A stretch of 5,697 bases of DNA from an uncultured Erysipelotrichaceae bacterium (GTDB lineage: Bacteria > Bacillota_I > Bacilli_A > Acholeplasmatales > Anaeroplasmataceae), in the NCBI GenBank assembly GCA_902796895.1, contig CADBQV010000036.1:1-5697 (forward strand). The letters run 5' to 3'. Position numbers and translations under genes: made by a program. A model generated the notes under the pieces. It was not told where the DNA came from. It ran no database searches and saw nothing but the letters and a program-made list of their open reading frames with translations. Each line of letters starts with the position of its first letter. Within the stretch, counting starts at the first letter, position 1. Below are positions 1-5,346 of the stretch, piece after piece.

Positions 1-1242
1 ATTTTGGAATCCAAAATCCTTATAAACATCTAATATTAATTTAGTAACCTCTTTAAATACATCACCAATTTGAGATGGCATACAGAAAATATGTGAGTCA
101 TTTTGATAGAACGCTCTAGTACGCTCAATTCCAGTTAAGGCACCAGATGCTTCAAATCTAAAGTCAGCGGCAATTTCTGCAATCTTTAGTGGTAATTCTC
201 TATATGAATGTAATTCTCTTCTATACATTACCATATGATGAGGACAGTTCATAGGACGTAAGACATATGATTCATCATCTACATCCATCTTAGGGAACAT
301 ATCATCCTTATAATGAGCCCAGTGACCTGATGTTTTATATAATTCAACATTACCAAGACATGGTGTCATTACATGCTTATATCCTAAATCATATTCCTTA
401 TCCATAATATAATCTTGTAATTTTCTTCTTACAATAAAGCCATTAGGTAACCACATAGGAAGTCCACGACCAACTAAATCATCGAACATGAAAATACCAA
501 GTTCTTTACCAAGCTTTCTATGATCTCTAGCTTTTCTTTCCTCAAGAATTACTAAATAATCCTTTAATTCTTCTTCAGTTGCCCAACAAGTACCATAAAT
601 ACGTGTCATTACATCATTTTTAGAATCACCACGCCAATATGCACCTGCAACATTTAATAATTTAAAATTCTTTAATACGCCTGTTGAAATAACATGTGGA
701 CCTCTACAAACATCACTATAATCATTTTGTTCATAAATACCAACAATATCAGTTCCCTTAACTGCGTCAATTAATTCACATTTATATTTATCATTTTTGA
801 ATTTTTCTTTTGCTTCAGCTTTAGATAAAGTATAGTGATTAATAGAAATATTTTCTTTTACAATCTTTTTCATTTCAGCTTCAATCTTAGCTAAATCTTC
901 AATTGTAACTTGCTCCTCTAATGCAAAATCATAATAGAATCCTTCTTCAATTGCAGGACCTACACCAAATTTACAATCTGGATATAATCTTTTCATTGCT
1001 TGAGCTAGTAAGTGAGCACATGAGTGATTTAATACTTCAAATGCTTCTTTATCGCTAAATGTTACTAATTCTAATTTAGAATCCTTAGTTAGTGGTGTTT
1101 TTAGATCAACTAAAACATCATCAACTTTAGCAACAACACACTTTTTAGCAAGTGAAGGTGATAATTCTTTAGCTACTTCAATAACTAATTTGCCTTCTGA
1201 AACTTCCATTACGGAACCATCTTTTAATGTAATCTTTAACAT
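1..1242 (-). CDS. thrS: Threonyl-tRNA synthetase, N-terminal 414 residues (3' end beyond window)
   Basis: Class II aminoacyl-tRNA synthetase that charges tRNA-Thr with threonine in the cytoplasm and edits mischarged Ser-tRNA-Thr. I translated the open frame from position 1242 to the left edge without meeting a stop. Residues 1-60 form a TGS domain. The editing domain carries the HSxAH motif (H73, H77) and a C-R-G-P-H motif (C179, H183). Next come GAYWRGDS (residues 200-207), RIYGT (214-218), motif 1 around LPNG (264-267) ending in TP (293-294), and TSGHW (304-308). Zinc ligands C333 and H384 and motif 2 R362/E364 belong to the catalytic core. The family is about 640 residues, so motif 3 and the anticodon-binding domain lie outside the window. 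The ATG at 1242 is chosen over an in-frame ATG at 1248 because AAAGGAG is 7 nt from the former and only 1 nt from the latter. It is expressed from its own promoter under T-box control. Confidence 0.97.
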   Translation of the reverse strand, partial: MLKITLKDGSVMEVSEGKLVIEVAKELSPSLAKKCVVAKVDDVLVDLKTPLTKDSKLELVTFSDKEAFEVLNHSCAHLLAQAMKRLYPDCKFGVGPAIEEGFYYDFALEEQVTIEDLAKIEAEMKKIVKENISINHYTLSKAEAKEKFKNDKYKCELIDAVKGTDIVGIYEQNDYSDVCRGPHVISTGVLKNFKLLNVAGAYWRGDSKNDVMTRIYGTCWATEEELKDYLVILEERKARDHRKLGKELGIFMFDDLVGRGLPMWLPNGFIVRRKLQDYIMDKEYDLGYKHVMTPCLGNVELYKTSGHWAHYKDDMFPKMDVDDESYVLRPMNCPHHMVMYRRELHSYRELPLKIAEIAADFRFEASGALTGIERTRAFYQNDSHIFCMPSQIGDVFKEVTKLILDVYKDFGFQN

Positions 1243-1249
1243 ATTCATT

Positions 1250-1256
1250 CTCCTTT
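1250..1256 (-). promoter_or_regulatory. Ribosome binding site of thrS
   Basis: AAAGGAG on the minus strand, 7 nt before the ATG at 1242. This spacing favours that ATG over the in-frame ATG two codons upstream (1248), which is only 1 nt from the site. It lies just beyond the U-tract of the T-box terminator, so it is transcribed only when the leader antiterminates. Confidence 0.9.
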
Positions 1257-1263
1257 AAATAAT

Positions 1264-1292
1264 AAAAAAATCCTTAGGAATATTCCTAAGGA
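1264..1292 (-). terminator. T-box intrinsic terminator upstream of thrS
   Basis: The minus strand carries the self-complementary 20-mer CCTTAGGAATATTCCTAAGG, flanked by one further T/A pair and followed directly by seven Ts. It folds into a stem of about 9 bp with a 4-nt loop plus a U-tract, a textbook intrinsic terminator. Its first bases (CCTT) are also the 3' strand of the antiterminator, where they pair with AAGG of the T-box, so the two folds exclude each other. The other strand has no matching T-run after the hairpin, so it terminates only minus-strand transcripts. No other terminator is visible after dnaI, so it may also end that operon. Confidence 0.93.
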
Positions 1293-1396
1293 CGATTAAA
1301 CCGCGGTACCACCTTTATTTTAGAAAAATTATTTTCTAACACTTAAAATCTTTAACGCAGATATACGTAGTATCATTTCCTATACTAATCTCTAAA

Positions 1397-1402
1397 GGTA
1401 GT
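1397..1402 (-). promoter_or_regulatory. T-box specifier region (ACU favoured, ACC possible)
   Basis: The 3' side of the Stem I specifier loop reads UACUACC. ACU (1400-1402) lies in the unpaired loop and is followed by A, the purine usually found after a specifier. ACC (1397-1399) is also a threonine codon, but its two Cs are predicted to pair with GG at 1474-1475 and it is followed by U. Both fit tRNA-Thr, so the amino-acid assignment is safe although the exact register is not. Confidence 0.7.
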
Positions 1403-1493
1403 AATATATAATTTATCATTAGACATTCTCACCATTTAGTCTTCTCTTTAAATGAATCAATTAAATATCTTGTCCTCTGTCATCGACAAAAAT

Positions 1494-1522
1494 ATTATAC
1501 AAAATAATATGCTTAAAATCAA
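1494..1522 (-). promoter_or_regulatory. Sigma-A-type promoter of the thrS leader
   Basis: The minus strand has -35 TTGATT (1517-1522), a 17-bp spacer and a perfect -10 TATAAT (1494-1499). Transcription should begin about 7 nt downstream, near the G at 1487, immediately before the Stem I 5' strand. The promoter lies entirely inside the short gap after the dnaI stop codon (1534-1536), so thrS has its own promoter independent of the replication operon. Confidence 0.88.
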
Positions 1523-1533
1523 GTTAAAAATAC

Positions 1534-2400
1534 TTATCTAGGATAAATATTAGAATCATCCATATTGATACTATTAACTAATCCTGCAATACGCTTCATT
1601 ATTCTTTCAGCATACATATCTTCAGCTACAGTATTATTAAGCATAAAATGATCTTTTAATTCTGATGGTGAGATATTTGATGATATAAAAATAGGAAGTC
1701 CTTCACATAATCTATAATTTAAAATAGGTCCTATTAATTCATCTCTAACCCAGCTTGTTACATTCTCACTACCTAAATCATCTAGCATTAAAACATCAAT
1801 TGATTTTAATTCATTAATTAATGATTCATATCTTAATCTATCATTAATCATAGCGTTTTTTAAATCAATTACTAAATCAGGGAAATATATTAATAATGAT
1901 TTAATATCATTTTTAGCAAGCTCATTTGCAATACATGCAAGAGCGTATGTTTTTCCTATTGAAAATGTACCATATAAATATAAGCCTTTATTTTTATTTC
2001 CTTCTTTATAATTGGAAATAAATTTTAATACTTGCTTATATATTTTCTTTCTACTATCGCTATTAGTATCAAAATTAGCTAAGTCTGCTTCTAATATTTT
2101 TTTAGGTAAATAAATTGTATGAATTAAATTATTTTTAGAATTAAGAATCTTTTGTTCTTTTTTATATTCACATTCTTCATAATAAAATGAATTACCATCA
2201 AATGATTTTTTTAAACCCTCCATTTGATTTTTACAATCATTAAGACCCTTACAATTTTTACAATGCTCTGATTCTTCAATTAAAATTGAAAAATCATTTA
2301 CATTTTCGCTATTCACTTCATAATCTGGAAGCATTTTTTGAATTGATGAAACAAAATCATTAATTGCATTTTCATCATAATTTAATTTAATTTTTGCCAT
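1534..2400 (-). CDS. dnaI: Primosomal protein DnaI, helicase-loader ATPase
   Basis: AAA+ ATPase of the DnaC/DnaI family that loads the replicative helicase onto DNA at oriC and at restarted forks, together with DnaB and DnaD. The 288 residues are close to the 311 of B. subtilis DnaI. The N-terminal helicase-binding domain carries a zinc-type cluster (H46, C47, C50, C56, C77). The AAA+ domain has Walker A GTFSIGKT (144-151), Walker B LMLDDLG (204-210), sensor I in ISSN (239-242) and a likely arginine finger in AERIMKR (264-270). The ATG overlaps the dnaB stop by 1 nt (TAATG), implying coupled translation. Its nearest Shine-Dalgarno, GGAGGT, is 14 nt upstream, which is unusually far. Last gene of the operon. 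The fold and neighbours make the DnaI call firm. Confidence 0.95.
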   Translation of the reverse strand: MAKIKLNYDENAINDFVSSIQKMLPDYEVNSENVNDFSILIEESEHCKNCKGLNDCKNQMEGLKKSFDGNSFYYEECEYKKEQKILNSKNNLIHTIYLPKKILEADLANFDTNSDSRKKIYKQVLKFISNYKEGNKNKGLYLYGTFSIGKTYALACIANELAKNDIKSLLIYFPDLVIDLKNAMINDRLRYESLINELKSIDVLMLDDLGSENVTSWVRDELIGPILNYRLCEGLPIFISSNISPSELKDHFMLNNTVAEDMYAERIMKRIAGLVNSINMDDSNIYPR

Positions 2401-3578
2401 TATAATTCTGTTATACCTCCATTATTATCTTCTTTCTTTACAGGCTTTAAAGGCTTATCTTTAATATCTTTAGATGTTGTTATATATTTTATTGCATCCT
2501 TAGTTGAATAAATATTATCTCTAACCCAGTTTTCAGCAACCTTCTTAAAATAATTAACATTTGGCAAATCGCCGCCTTTTTCTCTTAAGACCTTAATAAT
2601 CATACAATTGATTACACCTCGAGGGAAATCAAGTGTTGAATACAAATCCAAGAATGTTTGTAAGTATGTTGCAGGATAATCAGTTACAATACCATCTAAT
2701 AATTCTTGTGGATCTGCCTCATCTAAGTATGTAATTAAATCATCACCTTTAATATTTTGATTCTTCTCTTCTAAAATAGGAGCTTTCATATGACGCTTAG
2801 TATTAAATAAAACAATTGCGTTTTTCTTTAATAAGCGGTAATCATATAATCCTGATTTATTAATTGAATCAGCATATAAATTAATCATTTCATTTTCATT
2901 ATATCTATATACATAAGATAATGTTGAAATTTGTTCTTTAAAATTAGATGTAACACCTGTTTCTAAAAAATCTTTATTAATTTCTTTTAAGAAAATTTCT
3001 ATATCAAAATTCTTATTATTAATTTTGATATTATTATTTGGTTTTTTACCAAGTAAGTATTGGAATTTATTAAATGATTCATCAAAATTAACATTTGATT
3101 CATAAACCTCATCAAATCTTTTAGTTATATTTTCATATGATTGCTTATCAATTTTTTCAATTTTAAAATGATTACATATTAAATCAAATGTATCTTGACT
3201 TAATTTTGAATATAAATATAAGCCTAGTGCGACATCCTTAATAAAGTTTTTAGCAGTAAATGGAGGACACACTACATAAATATATTTATTATCATTTGAA
3301 TTATAATAAGTAACTAAAAGACCAATACCTTCTAATTTATTTCTAAATTTAATAAATTCAGTTGGCTTTAAAGAATAAATCTCAAAAAATGATTCATGAG
3401 ATATTTCTTCGCTTTTTAAATTATTTCTTTCTAAAAAAGATTGGAAAGCAAAATAAAGCATAAAAGCACCACTACCTATTAGTGGTGCATATAGAAGCGA
3501 TATTGTTGATACATCATCATTAGATAGCGTAAAGCTTGAATAAATATTGAATTTTGATTTCATATCTAATGATTTCAT
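2400..3578 (-). CDS. dnaB: Replication initiation / helicase loading protein DnaB (Bacillus-type)
   Basis: Homologue of Bacillus DnaB, the replication initiation and membrane-attachment protein that works with DnaD and DnaI to deliver the replicative helicase. It is not the helicase that shares its name. The 392 residues compare with 472 in B. subtilis. The N-terminal winged-helix region carries the typical SLLYAPLIG segment (27-35) followed by an LY helix (41-42). The C-terminal part matches the DnaB/DnaD domain: a helical stretch around residues 286-335, then YFKKVAENW (343-351) and an I-x-S/T-x-x-x-A segment. The tail (371-388) is charged and probably disordered. No transmembrane segment is evident. 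M1 at 3578 is preferred to M6 (3563) because AGGTGA lies just upstream of M1, whereas M6 has no such site. It follows the 114-residue gene by 11 nt and overlaps dnaI by 1 nt. Confidence 0.9.
   Translation of the reverse strand: MKSLDMKSKFNIYSSFTLSNDDVSTISLLYAPLIGSGAFMLYFAFQSFLERNNLKSEEISHESFFEIYSLKPTEFIKFRNKLEGIGLLVTYYNSNDNKYIYVVCPPFTAKNFIKDVALGLYLYSKLSQDTFDLICNHFKIEKIDKQSYENITKRFDEVYESNVNFDESFNKFQYLLGKKPNNNIKINNKNFDIEIFLKEINKDFLETGVTSNFKEQISTLSYVYRYNENEMINLYADSINKSGLYDYRLLKKNAIVLFNTKRHMKAPILEEKNQNIKGDDLITYLDEADPQELLDGIVTDYPATYLQTFLDLYSTLDFPRGVINCMIIKVLREKGGDLPNVNYFKKVAENWVRDNIYSTKDAIKYITTSKDIKDKPLKPVKKEDNNGGITEL
2415..2420 (-). promoter_or_regulatory. Strong but distant ribosome binding site of dnaI
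   Basis: GGAGGT lies inside the Gly-Gly codons near the end of dnaB. It is 14 nt from the dnaI ATG at 2400, longer than the usual 5-10 nt. An in-frame ATT codon at 2404-2406 would sit at 8 nt. The 1-nt stop/start overlap suggests re-initiation by ribosomes finishing dnaB, which would make exact spacing less important. Confidence 0.65.
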
Positions 3579-3582
3579 CTCT

Positions 3583-3588
3583 TCACCT
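3583..3588 (-). promoter_or_regulatory. Ribosome binding site of dnaB
   Basis: AGGTGA, ending 4 nt before the ATG at 3578, inside the 11-nt gap after the upstream gene. It decides the start: the next in-frame ATG (3563) has no comparable purine run. Confidence 0.75.
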
Positions 3589-3589
3589 A

Positions 3590-3934
3590 TTATTTATGTA
3601 ATGAAACACCTTTAAATTCGTATTTAGCTTCAATAGCACTTAGGATTGTTTCAATGAATTTTTCTGCCTTACCTTTAGCACCGAAGGCGAATTCTGAATG
3701 AATTTCAAAATCAATAGATGTTTCTTTTGGATCTTGCATAATGATTTTTGCAATAACTTCCATATGTGGAATTTCAGAATAAATTTCAACATAATCATCG
3801 TTAACAGAAACAACATTATGATTTAATTCATCAAGCTTTTCAAGATATAATGCCTTAATTTCATCATAGCTTGCCTTATAATAATGAGTTTGTAAAATTA
3901 ATTTCTTTTGATTTTCACCTGTAACTATTTCCAT
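3590..3934 (-). CDS. Conserved-looking small protein of unknown function (114 aa)
   Basis: I do not recognise this protein. It is a soluble, acidic-to-neutral polypeptide with no signal peptide, membrane segment, cysteine or metal-binding motif. A by-eye secondary-structure reading gives: strand (about 10-21), helix (22-37), strands (40-52 and 56-67), strand (70-80), a Gly-rich turn (FGAKGKAEK, 83-91) and a long C-terminal helix (about 88-103). A sheet closed by a terminal helix resembles START/SRPBCC-like or other helix-grip folds, but that is only a guess. A good AAGGAG site lies 9 nt before the ATG, and codon use is like that of its neighbours, so it is a real gene. It sits between coaE (1 nt) and dnaB (11 nt), a place taken in B. 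subtilis by gapB, speD and nrdR. It lacks the N-terminal zinc ribbon expected of NrdR. Confidence 0.85.
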   Translation of the reverse strand: MEIVTGENQKKLILQTHYYKASYDEIKALYLEKLDELNHNVVSVNDDYVEIYSEIPHMEVIAKIIMQDPKETSIDFEIHSEFAFGAKGKAEKFIETILSAIEAKYEFKGVSLHK

Positions 3935-3935
3935 A

Positions 3936-4532
3936 TTATATTTCTCCTTCTATTTTTTTTATTAAATCAATAACTTGCGATTTTGTTTCACTAAAGTCAC
4001 CTTTAGAATCTATAACATAATCTGCAAGAGATTTTTTCATATATAAATCCATTTGTGAATGAATTTTAAGTAATGCATAATCCTCATCAATTCCTTCACG
4101 TTCCATTAAACGAATAACCTGCATTTTTTTAGATAAGAAAACACAAATTATTTTATCACATAAATCTTCAAATTTAGCTTCATATAAAAGTGGAATTTCA
4201 ATAAATAATAATTTACCATCAAATTTATTTATTTCATCCTTTAAATATTTTTTTATAATTGGATGAGTAATATTATCTAATCTTTCCTTTTCAGATTTAT
4301 TATTAAATATTAATTTAGCGATTTTCTTTTTATCTAAGCTTAAGTCATCTAAAAAATAATCTTCACCAAATTCTTTTTTTATCGCATTATAAATTGGCAT
4401 ATTTTCTAAAGACAATAATGCTGTTATTTTATCACAATCTAATACAGTATAGCCAAGAGATTCGATAACGTTTGAGACGTTACTTTTACCACTTGCGATA
4501 CCACCTGTGATACCAATTACTTTAGGCACCAT
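3936..4532 (-). CDS. coaE: Dephospho-CoA kinase
   Basis: Cytoplasmic enzyme for the last step of coenzyme A biosynthesis, ATP-dependent phosphorylation of the 3'-hydroxyl of dephospho-CoA. The 198 residues match the usual family length of about 200. The P-loop GGIASGKS is at 10-17, followed by the VLDCDKI segment (30-36) with D32 and D34. THPII (89-93) and IPLLYE (113-118, usually V-P-L-L-F-E) are family signatures in the CoA-binding region. QVIRLMEREG (138-147) supplies lid arginines, and the SQM...AD..ID pattern follows at 159-175. The ATG at 4532 is preceded by AGAGGTGA, formed by the last codons and stop of mutM 3 nt upstream. The gene ends 1 nt before the next one. Its place between mutM and the dnaB/dnaI pair is conserved in Bacilli. 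Confidence 0.96.
   Translation of the reverse strand: MVPKVIGITGGIASGKSNVSNVIESLGYTVLDCDKITALLSLENMPIYNAIKKEFGEDYFLDDLSLDKKKIAKLIFNNKSEKERLDNITHPIIKKYLKDEINKFDGKLLFIEIPLLYEAKFEDLCDKIICVFLSKKMQVIRLMEREGIDEDYALLKIHSQMDLYMKKSLADYVIDSKGDFSETKSQVIDLIKKIEGEI
3944..3950 (-). promoter_or_regulatory. Ribosome binding site of the 114-aa gene
   Basis: GAAGGAG lies in the Glu-Gly codons at the end of coaE, 9 nt before the ATG at 3934. It is one of the strongest sites in the window and supports translation of the small unknown gene. Confidence 0.8.
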
Positions 4533-4535
4533 TAA

Positions 4536-4543
4536 TCACCTCT
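4536..4543 (-). promoter_or_regulatory. Ribosome binding site of coaE made from the mutM stop
   Basis: AGAGGTGA spans the last Arg codon and the TGA stop of mutM, with the AGAGG core 6 nt before the coaE ATG at 4532. A ribosome terminating on mutM therefore covers the start signal of coaE, which favours translational coupling. Confidence 0.8.
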
Positions 4544-5345
4544 GACAATTTTTACAATAATATGTCATTCGTCCCTTTATTTTAACACGAATTATATTCA
4601 TTTTGCAATGAGGACATTCACTTTTTGTATGTACATTTAAAAAATTTTGATAATTTCCCTCAACACCGAGGCTTGAAGTGTAGCTTCTTATTGTAGTACC
4701 TTTATTAATTATCGCATCATTTAATATCTTAATTGATGAATCTAAGATAGCTTTTACTTCTTCTTTATTTAAGCTATTTGCTAGTCTTAATGGATTAATA
4801 TGACTTGAAAATAATACCTCATCAACATATATATTTCCAAGTCCTGTTATTATTTCTTGATTTAATAATACAGTTTTAATTTCAATTTTTTTAGAAATAA
4901 TTTTTTTATATATTAAATCTAAATCATAACTACCATCTAATATAGGGTCATATCCAAGCTTATTTAATGGTTCTTTGTTATATATATCACCATCTAAATA
5001 TATCATTCTTCCAAATTTTCTAGTATCCTGATACATCAGCTTATATCCATTAGATAAATTAAATATAACATGTATATGCTTATTATCTAATTCTTTATTT
5101 AAATAAAAATATTTTCCTTCCATTCTTAAATGAGAAATTAAATATCCTTCATTTAAGCAAAATATTAAATATTTTCCTCTTCTTTTTATATCTGTAAAAG
5201 TTTTATTTTTTATATTAGATATAAAATATGATTTATCACAATCTATAATACGATCATATTTAATTATAACATCTTCTATTTTTAATCCTATTAAATCATT
5301 TAATAAAACTCTTCTTACTGTTTCAACTTCAGGTAATTCTGGCAT
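4536..5345 (-). CDS. mutM: Formamidopyrimidine-DNA glycosylase (Fpg)
   Basis: Bifunctional DNA glycosylase/AP lyase of base-excision repair that removes 8-oxoguanine and formamidopyrimidines. The 269 residues equal the family's normal size. After Met removal the N-terminus is P-E-L-P-E, giving the catalytic proline (P2) and E3. Lys58 in RRGK is the conserved DNA-binding lysine. M75 in the HLRMEGK segment (72-78) and R109/F111 in DTRKFG form the void-filling triad. GLGNIYVDE (168-176) is the helix-two-turn-helix signature with N171. The C-terminal zinc finger has C244, C247, C264 and C267, with R259 in its hairpin. Fpg is favoured over Nei because of this full Fpg residue set. The start is fixed by the catalytic Pro2, 1 nt after the nitroreductase stop. 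Its last codons provide the coaE ribosome binding site. Confidence 0.97.
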   Translation of the reverse strand: MPELPEVETVRRVLLNDLIGLKIEDVIIKYDRIIDCDKSYFISNIKNKTFTDIKRRGKYLIFCLNEGYLISHLRMEGKYFYLNKELDNKHIHVIFNLSNGYKLMYQDTRKFGRMIYLDGDIYNKEPLNKLGYDPILDGSYDLDLIYKKIISKKIEIKTVLLNQEIITGLGNIYVDEVLFSSHINPLRLANSLNKEEVKAILDSSIKILNDAIINKGTTIRSYTSSLGVEGNYQNFLNVHTKSECPHCKMNIIRVKIKGRMTYYCKNCQR

Positions 5346-5346
5346 T

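Larger units (their letters stand above)
1264..1487 (-). promoter_or_regulatory. T-box riboswitch (tRNA-Thr sensing leader) of thrS
   Basis: The leader binds uncharged tRNA-Thr: the specifier codon pairs with the anticodon, and the UGGU bulge pairs with the tRNA acceptor end, stabilising the antiterminator. Seen directly: T-box core AAGGTGGTACCGCGG at 1301-1315; its 3' partner CGTCCTT overlapping the terminator; an 8-bp hairpin TTAGAAAA/TTTTCTAA at 1320-1339 (stem III position); and a 6-bp hairpin TAGTAT/ATACTA at 1368-1387 (stem II position). Stem I fits by hand: GAU 1482-1484 with AUU 1387-1389; kink-turn-like GA/AG; AGAGG 1474-1478 with CCUUU 1394-1398; the specifier loop; AUAU and UAAUU helices; UCAUU 1451-1455 with AAUGA 1416-1420; an AGAGA bulge near 1443-1450; and a distal loop with GGTGAGAA (about 1426-1433). 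The U in UGGU predicts a tRNA with discriminator base A. The 5' limit is the inferred start site. Confidence 0.95.

Noticed and set aside
1243..1248. Alternative thrS start at the in-frame ATG at 1248
   Set aside because: Only 1 nt separates it from the AAAGGAG site. The ATG at 1242 has 7-nt spacing, and the TGS domain begins right there.
1271..1292. Perfect palindrome as a transcription-factor operator or bidirectional terminator
   Set aside because: It is fully explained as the T-box terminator hairpin. On the other strand there is no T-run after it.
1388..1487. The roughly 300-base gene-poor stretch before thrS as a possible hidden small ORF
   Set aside because: It is accounted for by the promoter, the T-box leader and the terminator. 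No ORF with a ribosome binding site is evident on either strand.
1521..1536. Weak AAGT/ACTT hairpin after the dnaI stop as a possible terminator
   Set aside because: The stem is only about 4 A/T-rich base pairs and it overlaps the -35 region. It is not credible as an intrinsic terminator.
4536..4538. Mycoplasma-type genetic code (TGA as Trp), suggested by the very low GC
   Set aside because: mutM ends at TGA with a ribosome binding site and new start immediately after, and Trp residues in DnaI and the nitroreductase are TGG.
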